Part shown: piece by piece, positions 1 through 60,799 of the stretch | Position numbering within the stretch: position 1 is the stretch's first letter | Layout of the letters: every line of letters begins with the position of its first letter | NCBI GenBank assembly: GCA_035079385.1 | Contig: JAVHKY010000013.1 | Coordinates: 558,001-622,000 of the forward strand | Length of the DNA: 64,000 nucleotides | Source: Aspidiotus rigidus | Taxonomy: Eukaryota; Arthropoda; Insecta; Hemiptera; Diaspididae | Reading direction: 5' to 3' | The notes under the pieces: model-generated | The model's database searches: none | The model's input: the letters and a program-made list of their open reading frames with translations, nothing else | Told to the model about the DNA's origin: nothing | Translations under genes and position numbers: made by a program

Positions 1-530
1 AGCTCACCTATTATTGTTGACTTTTTTTTTGTAAACTTTAAAAGGACAGCGTAAATCTTTCATTTCATTAGTGGTTTTTCCAAAAATCTAAAAATTGGAA
101 GATGAAGTCCTCGGTTTACACTTCGCTCCGACGCAAAATAGAAAAGAAGGATGAAGAAATAGTTGAAGTAATATAGTAATATATTTTTGAAAATAAAATG
201 CTCCCAATTTTTTGTCCGCCATTTTCAAGGTTCGTTTGCTATTATTCAAAGCTAGAATTCTTTCTTTTGAATGACTCAAGATACAAATTTAAAAGAAGGT
301 CAAAGCTGTAACGTTCATTTGCTTGGAAACTTGACGCGAGGCAGGTAAACTGTTACTCGGAATTCAATTTTCAACAAACGAGAGATGTCTGTCAGAGTAT
401 TTTTGTATGAAGAAAGAAAAAAAAATTAAATATCTTGTAGAAGAGAGGTCGTATCTAGGTAACTCGAATATCGACTAATCTGGTGAAGAGAATGTGTTTT
501 GAGGCGCACACGTTTTCGCATTTGAAGAAA
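1..530. other. Upstream sequence, no gene recognised
   Basis: AT-rich sequence 5' of the first myosin copy. Short open frames here have no recognisable protein similarity and no splice context. Muscle enhancers would be expected in this area, but I could not identify a specific site. Confidence 0.5.
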
Positions 531-531
531 A

Positions 532-539
532 TATAAATA
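532..539 (+). promoter_or_regulatory. Putative TATA box of Mhc copy 1
   Basis: TATAAATA followed by ACGGG. A very similar block, TATAAATACGCG, stands upstream of copy 2 at 29102, and both are followed by a pyrimidine-rich stretch containing ACGTAT. Transcription would start about 30 bases downstream. The role is inferred from position and paralogue similarity; there is no expression evidence. Confidence 0.4.
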
Positions 540-561
540 CGGGTAGTCGGTATTCAACGTA

Positions 562-700
562 TCTTATTATTCTCGTGTGGTTCGTGTATGTGTTTATAAC
601 CGACGAAACGGACGATAATATGAATTCTCAATGCCAGAGAATTTTGCAAATATAGAGTGACTCAATTTAGAGCATCGGCGACTCACACTGCCCACCCGTG
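562..700 (+). other. Putative untranslated exon 1 of Mhc copy 1
   Basis: Insect Mhc genes begin with a short non-coding exon. From a start about 30 bases after the TATA box, the first good donor is GTG|GTAAGC at 701. Splicing to the acceptor TTGCAG at 1041-1046 would give an intron of about 346 bases just before the start codon. Both ends are inferred. Confidence 0.3.
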
Positions 701-1046
701 GTAAGCCCTGATGCGGATTTCTGGACGTTTACCAATCGGTACAAAACCGTCGAATAGCTTGACTTCGCTACACATCTGTAGATGGAAGACATAGTTAGAG
801 AAATGAAAAACAGTTATGATATGCTGAGGCAATGTTAAAACACGCCTCACATTTATGTTACTTAAAATAAAACAACTACTTTTTTTTTTCGTTTTCTTAT
901 TCTAATTCAAATACTAACCGAATTAACCATTTTCGCCGTCACGACGAAAGCTTCATCGTACGCTTAGACGTAAAATCATTCGCGAAGGAAGGGAAAATTT
1001 TTTTTTTTGTCATTTGAAAAGTTTGTATTCAACTTTTCTGTTGCAG

Positions 1047-1074
1047 GACGAGCGTTTTATTTTTGTAAGCAGCG
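1047..1074 (+). other. 5'UTR part of the start exon, copy 1
   Basis: It lies between acceptor TTGCAG (1041-1046) and the ATG. Copy 2 has the same arrangement at 36156-36184, so an intron interrupts the leader just before the start codon in both genes. Confidence 0.65.
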
Positions 1075-26349
<25,275 letters not shown>

Positions 26350-26590
26350 GAAAGGAAAACCAAAAAGACCTGAATAAGTGTGGCGAAACTCTCGACAACA
26401 TTTACACATTGCATTCGACGTTTTTGATTAACATAATTTCTTTATCTTACATAAAATGCACACGCGGGTAGGGAATAATATCAAAACGCTATTTATTAAA
26501 TTATTTATTTATTTGTTTATTTTATAAAATCGACAGTTGTTTAAAGAAAGAAAGCAAGAGGGAAAAAAAAATCTTTTATTTACTATTATA

Positions 26591-26640
26591 ATTACATCTG
26601 TGAACAGTACTACGGTATAGTGATTATAGTGTAGTAATGA
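26591..26640 (+). promoter_or_regulatory. Conserved 3'UTR block, copy 1
   Basis: ATTACATCTGTGAACAGTAC and the next 30 bases match copy 2 (59530-59579) at 48 of 50 positions, although the surrounding 3' sequence does not align. It is preceded by repeated ATTTA. It could be a microRNA or RNA-protein binding site; the factor is unknown. Confidence 0.6.
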
Positions 26641-26758
26641 AGAATCATAATATACTTGAAGAACGCTCTTTTTATTTCAAATCTGACGTATCCTTGTGTT
26701 TTTGAGTAAAGTTGAAAATAGAATTGAGTCCGGTTTCAGTTTTCATGATCTATCAACA

Positions 26759-26764
26759 AATAAA
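26759..26764 (+). terminator. Candidate polyadenylation signal, copy 1
   Basis: First canonical AATAAA after the conserved 3'UTR block; another occurs at 26860-26865. Chosen by position only. Confidence 0.4.
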
Positions 26765-26869
26765 TCGTATTTCAATTAGCTCTGGGTTCGAAAGAGCCCT
26801 CGTAGCTGTTGAGAAGCACGTTAATACGTATAAATTAATAGCTCATTAGAATCATAAAAAATAAAGTAG

Positions 26870-29095
26870 ATGACGACAAATACCCAGGCGAAAATTCTCT
26901 CTCCCCTTCCCCCTTTCTTTACCAATTAAATTTGTCTCTAGTATTCCTCTTTCAACTAAGTACACTTATTAGTACCTACCTAACAATTTAATATTGGGTT
27001 ACTGGATTTTCACGAACTTGTACGATGGAGTTATATACCTACCAAACAAAAAAACACTACGCGAGGAACTAGGATATAGTCAGCCGTTCTAGTCATTTCA
27101 AAAGAGTGGAAATGTTGGAACGAACGAAAAATAAGATTAATTAGGGTAGAACGTTGAGATAATTTATGAATTTGGTCACTACGAGTAAATTAGATTAACT
27201 TAATGAGGTTTGTCAAATTCTTCTCATTAACCCGTCTCGCAGATGTCTTCAATTCTAATATAGTGACAGTGAATTCTATGTTCAAGTAACTTTTTCAATC
27301 TCGTTTTAGCACTCTTGAAAAATTGACACGAAAAACCGGAACGAAATCTTGGGACTGGGATTACTCGGGGAGAATTGTCACAAGCCCTTCTTCGTGATTG
27401 GGTTCAGTATTCAACGTACTACCCTTCATTATCTTAGGTTCTAATCTTTCAGGTACTAGCCTTGTACAGGATACTAGCCCTAGCCTTCATTACACAAGCC
27501 TTTCACAGTATACTAGGCTTTCTCTATACTAGGTCTAACACGCAGTATGGAGACCTCTGCGACACTGTAAGTTAGCCTTCAATGAACTATGGTAGATTAA
27601 AAATTGAAGCTTCCTCAACGATGTTGAAGGAGGAACGCACGGAACCTGTTTTGTCAATTCGGTCTCTAAAGTAGTGTGGAACTGAATTGAGAAAACACCA
27701 ATTTTCCAAAATCCCTTCTATCATATTACGACAAAAATTCAACATTTTTCAAGTCCTTCCTATCATATAATTATATAATATATACCTCGACGGACGACGA
27801 ACGACTAATTTTTCAAAAAAAAACCATAGAGCACGTTCCCTGTTAAAATTTTGACCTCCGAGATATATGTGATAGGGGACTTGCTTTCCTATCATTATAA
27901 AGAAAGAAAGGAAAGAAGAAACTAAATAAATAAATAAACCTAAGTCCCCTTCCTATCATATATAGCTCAAGGTAAGAAGCAAAATTTTTCTAAATCCATT
28001 TTGGCCGGACGTTAGACGGCAAATTTTTCAAAAAAAAACCATACAACAGGTTTCCTAATTGTTTGAATAAGCTCAGCTACTTAGCCTAACATACCACAAT
28101 AGATCTAGTAAACTAGAGCCAAAGAGCGTGGCGGGGTGTAGTATAACGTCATAAGCCTACACTAGGCTCATACTAGGCCTATACTAGCTTCGGCCTTCGC
28201 CGCACATTATGCACAAAAATGGCATGATTATGATAAATCCTGCTCTTCTTTTCTTCAAACAGAGAGTAAGGGACGTATATTCAACAGTCTGGAAGAAGCT
28301 GAAATCATTCCCGCAGGCTTGTCCTCTCCCCACAGCCTGCTTAATGACTCAGAAGCGACGTGTGTAAACTCATTCACCAGCTATTTCTTCAATTACTCAC
28401 CCATTTACCAACATGTTTGAACTCGATTTCTTCGATCTTATTTGATATTCTTAGTTTACGCTCATTCAGTATTTGTACCCAATGATGAACGTTCTATTAC
28501 GCGCCTGAAGTCATAAAATATGATAAGAAGGAAAGGGACTAAGAAAAATTCTTACTTTTGGGCTACATACACTTTGACACAAGCGACTCAGGAAAACTTG
28601 AGGATCTTCAAGATTCTGATATGGATTCTCAATACCAAAACCATAGAACAGGTTCCCTGCATTCCCCACTCGACTTCATTAAGGAAGCCGTAATCTTTTT
28701 GCGTATACGTCAATTTAACTTTGTACGGCAATGCTAGCTTCTGTTTTTTCTTTTTCTTTTTTTTTTTAAAATAGTAAAAGGACCAAAATGGTAATTTTCA
28801 TTTCAATGACGTCGAAAATTAATTAATTGAAGACTCCCTTATTATTTATACCTAATGTAGAGCAGTCCCAGGAAGGTACATCCAACATCCAGTACTTCAA
28901 AATGCGCTTGCTTGAAGAATAATTTCCTCTGCTTGATCTATCTTCGCAACTGAACACATACTATGTACATGATAAATTTTTAAAAAATCGCTCGCTCTTA
29001 ATGCATTCTTTCTCATAAAAATAAATCCTTTTCAGATCAACTGTCAGGTCTACTTATGCTAGTGGCTCTATGGATTTTCTCATAGGTACCTTTTC
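26870..29095. other. Spacer between the two Mhc genes
   Basis: No gene seen. From about 27400 to 28700 it carries several modules of the interspersed CAGGGAACC family: TATACTAGGC-type repeats, the CTTCCTATCATATATACCTC module in both orientations, and an inverted end AACAGGTTCCCTGC at about 28650. Confidence 0.55.
27640..28685. repeat. Composite of CAGGGAACC-family repeats
   Basis: Contains GGAACCTGTTTTGTC near 27645, several TTCCTATCATATA modules (27770, 27950), an inverted one near 27860, and AACAGGTTCCCTGCATTCC at about 28647, followed by CTTCATTAAGGAAGCCG as in the member ending near 39270. Boundaries are approximate. Confidence 0.45.
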
Positions 29096-29101
29096 CACTT
29101 A

Positions 29102-29109
29102 TATAAATA
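29102..29109 (+). promoter_or_regulatory. Putative TATA box of Mhc copy 2
   Basis: TATAAATACGCG is followed 30-45 bases on by TTATCTTCACTCAGTC, an initiator-like stretch. It resembles the putative copy 1 promoter at 532 (TATAAATACGGG, then CGTATCTTATTATTCTC). If correct, copy 2 has a 5' intron of several kb, and a leader exon near 29132 whose end I cannot place. Confidence 0.35.
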
Positions 29110-29131
29110 CGCGTTGGCGTCCTTATACGTA

Positions 29132-30897
29132 TTTATCTTCACTCAGTCGAAGTCTTTACAAATATGTAGCAAATTATGTTACCGACATTGCGATAAATAA
29201 CAAACCACAAATTTGACGATACTGCTCATCGCCAAATATCTTCTCTGAAAATGCGATATGATTTTATCCTGGTCATCAGAAAGGGGGAGAGGATACCAGT
29301 TTTCCAATTTTGCGTAGGTATCGCAAATTTTTACTAGGATAAATATTTATGCATTGAAGTAGGTACGAGTATAACGTGTTTTCTTCATTTGAAAGTTCGA
29401 GTTGAACACACTTCAATCTTAACCCTGTTTTGGAACATTGCGTACGAGAGTCAGATACATGTCATAACGTTGCACAGATACTCGCTGACCTTGCGACGGA
29501 TATCTTTAATAAATGCGGCTGGGAACTTCAATTTGATTATAATTTCATGCTATGCAACGTTTCTTTGGTCAAGTTGATATTGTTGCTAGCTGTAAAAACT
29601 TACCAACCAAATTGAACTCCTCAGAAGAAACCATCAGTGATTCTTCTCCAGAATCTGAAGCCGTTGCCCAGCAAGTTTATTGTGAGTCATACCTCAATGC
29701 ACTGATTCAAAGTGGATTATAATAAAATTAATTTGTTAATTTGTCTGCGAGTAGCGGAGTAACAATATTGTATGCGATAAGGATCACTGTATTTCTGGTT
29801 GGTACTGTATCATATTCGCCTACGTCCAATACTGAGGTATAACATTTTTCTTGTCTTAATTCACTATGGCAGTTATCTGCGTTTAAAAATAATCACTTAT
29901 TGCCTATTGGCCTCTTTAATATTTTTCGTTTTGATAAATTCTATTTACCGGATAAGAAAAAAAAAAAAAAAATTGGACCTACCTTACTATAAAGTCTGCG
30001 GTAGACAATCTTATGGAAAAAAAAAATAAATAAAACAGTTAGGTGATACCCAACTATTTTTATAACGATCAGTTTTCATCGAGTTCATATCTTTAAACAG
30101 GATGAATAACATACGGTTCGAAACCTGTCGTGATAAATGAAATAATTCTGCACGTCTGCACCGGTACTTAACTGTTTTCTTTTTCTTTACTTCCACTAAA
30201 TGTTTCAAACTTTGATCCAACTTATAAATACCCTCAAGGCAACAAATAGGCTTTACTTACCTATTCATTTTTTTCATCTTGATTCTCTTTTTGCATGTAT
30301 CTCTTACTACGAATGTCGAATAACAAACGCAAAATACAAATATCTTTAGATCATGGTATGCGAATAATTTAGAAAAAACATAAGATCTTTTGAATCTTAA
30401 TCATTGATCTTCTGCTCAATTTCAATACATGAATGAAAATATGAAATGACAAAAAAAAATTAAGAAGCCAACGTGCGATCTATTTTCTAATACGTAGAAT
30501 TCGAACATAGGAGCTGAAAGAATATTTTTTGTGACTAAATCGAACTCTTTTTTGATTTACTGTTCAAATATTCAAATTTTATACCTACAGTCATCAAAAC
30601 CTGTTGACTTTCGTGAACCGTACGTACCGTATCTACTATCTTAAATTGACACTCGTACTGTGGCGAGGAGCAGATGAGAGACAGTATACTTGTAATTTTT
30701 GAGAATGATGTCATAAATTGAATAGAACAATATTGTACAAAATTAAAGGAAGTAAGTTCCGTGAATAAAGAGATTAGTTACAATGGATACCTTACAAGTG
30801 CTGCATAGTAGACAGGACGTAAGAGAGAGAAACAGTCTTGAACTAATGGTAGATAAAAGTGGGCCCAGTAAGTGGGGGAGGGGGGCTAAGACACAGC

Positions 30898-30964
<67 letters not shown>

Positions 30965-33900
30965 AAAAAAAAACAAACAAAATTCAAGAAAAGAAAAATT
31001 CGTTATAAAAAAATGGTACTCAGATCCAAGTGTTTCTTCATGGAAGAATTCGTGTCACCCCTTTCCTCCTCTCAAAAGATACAGAATTCACGCGAGGAAA
31101 ATCGTAAAAAAATTTAGCGACCATGGCAGGGGAATCCGGCGACCCTGCATTTCTCCTGAAAGGGGACAAAAGATTAAGATGCAGGACATCCCCTCCGCTG
31201 ATAAAACAGATTCTGGGTTCTTATATAATCTGACATAAGCAAATTCTTGTAATTTAAGTCTAGACAAATTTTTCTGTGCAACGTACATTAACCTTACTCA
31301 GGTAGATGACGACCTCATGCGTTTGCAAAAATCAAAATTCTTCAAAAGGGAATCTGTTTTATGGGGGACGTGGGGACAGTAACCTAACTTACGGGACTTG
31401 GAAAAATTTCGACTTGTTGGAAAAATTTTGATAATCAAGAATTGAAATTTTTGTAAGTCCCCCTCCCATCATATATACCTCGAAAGTGTAAATTTTTTTC
31501 CCGAGTTCTTTAGGAGGTGGACTTCGAAAAAATCTTGAATTCTCCACCTTGTATTATGTCGTATTACAAGATGAGATATCATTAATTGGCTCTCGTCAAT
31601 CAGACGTGGACGATGTTGAAAAATAGACCGTCGGAAATTGGCAGTATTTAACACGATGTCATCTCAAACGTGCCGCATAACTCACTGTGAAAGATACATA
31701 TCGCAGTCCGATCGTATTATGTCGCGTCGGTATTTGTACTTGGATCGTAAAACTGGGTTACACGGATGATAACACAAAAATAAACTTGGGATCGTCTTCG
31801 TCTTGAAGAGGAGATTTCAAAGATTTTCATTTCATGAACTCGCACTCGTTATTATTTTAATGAGCAGGTCGATTCACGTTGAAGTTTGCAGTCAACCATT
31901 AAGAAATTAACACGCCGTGTTATGGTGACTTTTTGGCACATAGACTACTCGATTTGTTTGTCCAATTAGATCAGGGATAGCGATCCGAGAGGACTTTGAT
32001 ATTTTCGACAGATTTTAAAATATTCATTAGGGAAGTATAAAACAGTTATTCGAGGGGAGGTGGGAGAATTTTCCAGTGATTGATAAATTAGATATTTTAT
32101 ATATCCCTCGAATCGACCACTTTTCGAGAAGGATTCAAAGAGGAGTGAGGAAAGATGACGAAATAAAAGTGTTTACTTTTTTGTCTTACTGGTCTTCAGA
32201 GCCTACACTCTCAAAAATAACTTCTGTCAAATACTTCTTTTCGCTATAAAAAAAGTATGTGTAGTGCAGACAAAATCCAATGGAAAGAGCGTCCATCATT
32301 ATTCAATAAGAAAACTTGATAGTTCTTAAAAATGTGACTTGATCGGTATAATTTGTTCTATTATTTTCTCACTGCATTTTGTTTATTGTGTTAGGTACTT
32401 TAAAATTTTCCACCAGTTTCACTGTTTTTTTTTTATTTCATATCGTTTTTTTCTTGATCTCGAAATTCTACTCCGCTGGCTCATTGGCATATATTTCTTT
32501 ATTGCACTATTTTTCAAAACATGATTACGATTGGTCTTGAACCTCTCGCGTGCTCTTTCATTCTGGCATTAAACTTCCTTTCGGGTTCTCATACGTGAAC
32601 TCCTCGCATTTCAGTCTTCAGACTCTGTCTTTCGTCTAATATTTTGATTGGTCGTCATCGATTTACTTATTGATCTCGGACTTATCGAGTGCCTATTATC
32701 AGCTTATAACTGGGAGTTTATCGACCTAAAGAATCTTGAGTGCTGTTTTACACATTCTCTTGGCACTTGGCTTCTCTTGCCAATTTTTTCGTGTAAGATT
32801 ACCGGTGTACCGAACTGTTTGGTAGCCGTGAGCCTCAAAGGAGGTAAAAATTTCTGACTGTGAGAGAAAAGTATAGAGACCACATAAGCTTGTCGCGAAT
32901 ATTCACTGAAGCTTGTAATATCAAGTTCAAAAGACCGGATATGGTGTCATTGAATAATGAGAGCGAACATATTTACAGGTGTGCTAATTTCTGGTCCTTT
33001 CTAGTGGTTTTGAACCTGGAACGTCTGTTCTCAAGGTGATTTGCTACAGTTCATAATTATGGTGTTTTTACCATTCTCTCACTGTCAAGGAACATGATTA
33101 GAGTTGAATTATAATAGTCGAGAGGAAAAACGCACTCACATCATTTATACCTACCCCAGTGGTGGACTGGACGTACTTACTTTTCGTGGGGTGGTGGGCC
33201 AACTTTATTGCGACGTCTATCCATAACTAGTTTCACAATACGAGCCATTATCAAAGGGCTTATCGAGTTATTACGTTGTAGGCACTGGCATTCAGAAATA
33301 CGACCCTATCCGATCGGCAGAATAATTTTGGCGTTCACCTTGAACGCAAAAGGCCCGAGATTCAAACCTCATCTGAAAAAAACGGTAATTTATGCGATTT
33401 TCGTTGTTTTTAATGCCCCTTGATTCAGTGCACCTGTGAAGATATCCGTTCGAATCAACACATGCGTAGATTGCATACATACAAATCTAAAGGGTTTATT
33501 TACTGTATTGAATTATCTTCAGACTTCAATGGCAAAACCGGAAGAATTTCAACATCACATATCTGAATTGACAGCGACTAGAAAATTTTTCGTTTTATTT
33601 AAAACCATATTGCTCTTCGGTGCTGGATCTGGATTGTATTTACGAGGGAGAAGCCAGAGCTCGAAGAGGATGACTATACTCGTATGTAAGGTCAATATCA
33701 GGAAAGCGGTATAGTTTTAGATAGTTAGAATACGAACAACGAGTTTCAATGAATAGGAAACTCCACGAACGTCTCGATAAGTATGAACTGCAGAAACTTT
33801 CAACACGCCAATTAGTATTCGAGATTGATTAGGTATATAGTAAATTGTTTTTTTTTTTCAGTTAGTCACCAAACCGTTTTACCTTCAATCGACTCGAATG

Positions 33901-36155
33901 AAATCGGCATTGCAGCTGACGATAGCCAAAATAAGGTCGTATATATGGTCGTTGATATTTGCATTCGATACTATAGTTCTTCCATCGGGTCTAAAAATAA
34001 CCGGGCAATGAAATGTCGTGTACCAGATCGCGTTGGGCTAAATTATATAAGGAACCGAAGCTGCGCGTACCGCGATGATTGCAAGGTGTCGTCGTTGGTC
34101 GACACTCAGGTACTGTTCACAGAAAACTTCGGACGCGCATTTCTCCACTAAGGATCCAAACGTTCGGCCGCCTAGAATAACTTCATAAATTTTTTTTTTT
34201 TTTTAAATATTACGTGCTCTGTTTCTCTTTATCGATCGCGAAGTTAAAACTGCCGCTTTTGTGAAACGTTTTGTTCTTTTTTTCCACGTGTGTATGTGAT
34301 TCGTTTTCGTTGAATTTTGCGCTGGATCTCGAAGTGCATCTCTTCTTCCATACCTTGCATTTGGATTCGTTCCTACGTACAAGTTTGGTTCGTTATTGCA
34401 TAATTTTTTGAATAGTAAGTTTAGGTAGTCTATAGTTTCGGAAGCAATGTTTTAGTTTTCACTCGGTACGTGACAATAATTGTAAACTGGTAATCCACAT
34501 CCTCTGTTTAATTGACTACCTAACAAATATTTTATTGAAGTACGGATATGTGCTCAGAAGTGCGGTAGTAAAAAGAAATCACGAAGTGATGACAAAGGAA
34601 TATCTATTTTATTTTCCTTCTTTGCAGTGTCCTTCCAATAAATAACTTCCTGCCTCAATTTACTATCCGATCGCGGAGTACTTTTATTATACTTGGTGTA
34701 TCTGGAGAGGACTGCTATTTGTTAGTTGTAGTATGAAAATTCTGAATTGTATGAGCTCCCTAGCATAAGATGCTTTCTTTATTTCAGTGTTGAGTGTTTC
34801 AATGACCTAAATAGTATTCGAAGATTTGTGTTGAGCGTTCTTTACTGCGACGAACGGGCTTTCCTTTCGTCTTAGTATCGACCCAACAATCCAACATCCA
34901 CCGCAGCAATTTCAATGATTCTAAGGCTGTAGAATATTTAAAGAGCTACCCTCACAATTCATTCTACTTTAAGACAAGTCTGTGAAAAACAATATTTCTG
35001 GTTTCGGATCAGCACTTTAATCACTTTATATAGGCCTAGATATTGACGTCACTATCCAAAAGAATGATTAGTGAGCTTGAAGAGCCTCCACCCAAGTTGT
35101 ACCTTTCATAACTGTGTACGTAGGTACTTATTGTTACTCATAAAAGGTATTCTTCCGTTAATCTCTTTGAACTTATTCCCGTCCAGTTTGAATCAATTTT
35201 TCTCCCCCTAAGAACTTCTTGACCCTCTAAATTTGGATCTAGGTCAAAGTATCACCCCACCCTTCGTTTCTATACACTTATAATTTTCGAGTGCGTCATT
35301 CTGTCATTTTTCTCATAAATACATAGCATTTCATTCCATGCTGCATTGCCTCCTCTCTGTCCCTATCACCTCAAAGGCCATTCGTGAAAATTGGATGTTA
35401 ATGGGTTCTGGCCACGTCCAATAAAGTTAATATCGATATTGACTCCTTTTCTCATAAGAAGCATGTATCGGTTTCGTCTTTCGATAGTAAAAACATTTCA
35501 GAAAATGAACCACAACCTGTTGTAATTTTCATCAGTCGGTCTCTCAATTGAGATTGTTCCCTCAACACCTATACATTATTTTCATTCCTTTCATCAATCG
35601 AGAATGTTCTTTCAACGTACTCTACTTTCAAATTTTTAAACTGATTTATTTCTGTAAGAATTTTGTATGTAGTCCACGTTGATTTGTATTGATCCCATTC
35701 GGTTCTCTTTTCTAGCCAAGAGCGGAATTCTTTGGCAAACATCAGCAAAGTTCTTATTTACCTAGAAAAGGCAGGCGAGTGAAGAGAAGAGGAAACATTC
35801 CGCTTTATCGACTGAAGCCCGTGATAGATTGATGCGCCTTTCTTGGAGATCGCCCCTTATGAAGGAGAGAATTTAATTGAAACCATATCTGAACGAAAAT
35901 TTATAACACCGGATTTTTCGTTGACTCCAAACTGGAAGATTTTGTAGAAAATACTCTCGGGGAGAAAAATGTTATCACGTGACTGCATTTTTGAAACGAA
36001 AAATCAAAATACCTGTGTTGTGATCGTTTGAGTATGCACCGCGTTGTACACGTGAAAATACTAGTTGGAATCTAGAATATTCGATAATGGCACTGTTCCC
36101 AAATGTGATCCATACGCGAGATAAATATACTAAAATGTATTCTTGTCATTTGCAG
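29132..36155 (+). other. Putative 5' leader and long first intron of copy 2
   Basis: About 7 kb without a convincing gene. It contains a (TC)n microsatellite, a module of the CAGGGAACC family near 31340-31500, and a possible two-part open frame at 33530-34015 described under findings. Confidence 0.4.
30903..30963. repeat. (TC)n microsatellite
   Basis: About 30 uninterrupted TC units, followed by an A run. Confidence 0.97.
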
Positions 36156-36184
36156 GAATAGGATTGAGAGTGTCGTGAGCGACA
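36156..36184 (+). other. 5'UTR part of the start exon, copy 2
   Basis: Between acceptor CATTTGCAG and the ATG (context gcgacaATGCCG). The same position as the leader intron of copy 1. Confidence 0.65.
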
Positions 36185-59319
<23,135 letters not shown>

Positions 59320-59529
59320 AAACGAAAACCTTTCGTCCTTTTTTTTTATTCGAAGCTTTTATTAAAATTTCTTTATTAACATAATTATTTTATAATGAAA
59401 TGAAGAAATGCGCTTGTCGGTCTAAAAGCTATTTATTTATTTATTTTCATTTTGTAAAATGAGAAGGTGATAAAGAAAGAAAGAAAAAAAAAGACAAAAA
59501 AAGATAAAAAAATATTTTACTATTACAAA

Positions 59530-59579
59530 ATTACATCTGTGAACAGTACTACGTTATAGTAATTATAGTGTAGTAATGA
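59530..59579 (+). promoter_or_regulatory. Conserved 3'UTR block, copy 2
   Basis: Matches 26591-26640 at 48 of 50 positions. Repeated ATTTA motifs precede it and a polyadenylation signal follows directly. Confidence 0.6.
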
Positions 59580-59585
59580 AATAAA
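59580..59585 (+). terminator. Candidate polyadenylation signal, copy 2
   Basis: AATAAA directly after the conserved 3'UTR block, about 260 bases after the stop codon. Confidence 0.5.
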
Positions 59586-60119
59586 ATAGTAATGTATTTC
59601 AAAACGTATTTGTCGAAATTCAACTGTCGAAGCTTTAGAACTGAATTGAAAAAAGTATTGATCTATACTACGAGTAGATACCCACGGGTTTAGAAAGTCG
59701 ACGCAGTTACTACATTGTCGGCTCGCTGGAAAATTTATCGATTATAGGCAGGAAGACGGAGGAGGAAATAGAAGAGAGGATAGCTTGGCGATGGGAGAGG
59801 TGGGAAAGAGGAATAAAGTTAAATTTGATGTTATTGAGAAGAGGGGAAGCAATATTGACAAAAAGACAGAGGAAGAGTCGCGAAGATTTTGTAGGCTCAG
59901 ACATGAAGATAATTATTCAACAATGGTACCTAAGTTTTCTCCATAACATCAACAGCAGGAAGAAGAGTCGAAAAAGTTTGACAGGAGGTGAGAGTGTGTA
60001 AGGTCAGAGTATCTGATTTTGAAATGGCGTCTTTCGAGGCAAGAGGATTATGCTCAGAGGGATAATTTGTTTTTGATGATTAAATTTCTTAATTTTTGAA
60101 ATGAAGTTTGGAAATTGGG

Positions 60120-60760
60120 ATATGATGGCAGAATGACTTGATTTCAAAAGCTGGTGATAAGATGCGATGGGTGATTCTAGAGAACGAGGTGGCTTGTTTG
60201 GCTGCTATATCTTTTGCGTCGAGCTTTTCCGGACCTATGTGGGCTGGAATCCCATCGAGGATGATAGATACAGAGAGAGAAGAGATTATTTTTGAGAAAA
60301 GTCTTAGAGAAATTTAGAGGTTATGATGGGTTTATTGAGGAGAGCGTCTGAGTTAAAATGTTCTTGAAGGTGTTTTTTGAAAGAGCTATCGGATATATTT
60401 ATTGGTCCCCGTCTTTGAGAAATTAAGTTATTGGGTTCGATTAGATCGCGGTAGAAGAGAGGATTTGAGACTTTAGAGGATCTCTTTACCACATTTGAGG
60501 AGCAAAGGAAGCTCTGTTACTTCGATACAGAAGCTCAACCATGAGCGTACTCTGAATGCGTTGAGACTCAGTCTGCGAAAAGTAGCTTGGACTAGATCAG
60601 ACTTCACGAATTCATATCTATCGGAGAATTCGAAGTGTGCGAGTGCCCCCCTCCTTCGATGAAGGGACTTGGAAAAATTTTCAGCACCTGATGACGTCAC
60701 AAATTGATACAGTTTAGTAGACATGAAATATGATCTTTTTCTATTTGGCTTTGCCAAAAG
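60120..60760 (-). mobile_element. Decayed non-LTR retrotransposon fragment with RNase H
   Basis: Minus strand reads, in order, NAFRVRSWLSFCIEVTELPL LLK (the post-RT region seen in I/Jockey-type elements), KVSNPLFYRDLIEPNN, and an RNase H end GIPAHIGPEKLDAKDIAAKQ, parallel to the family's PAHxGIxGNExAD...AK. Stops and frame changes interrupt it. It differs from the two intronic elements in the part preserved. Confidence 0.55.
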
Positions 60761-60799
60761 ATTTTTTCTGTAATATTTGTTGGAACAGTTATCCAATTA

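Noticed and set aside
30783..30965. 60-codon frame ending in a Ser-Leu repeat
   Set aside because: The C-terminal half is translation of the (TC)n microsatellite.
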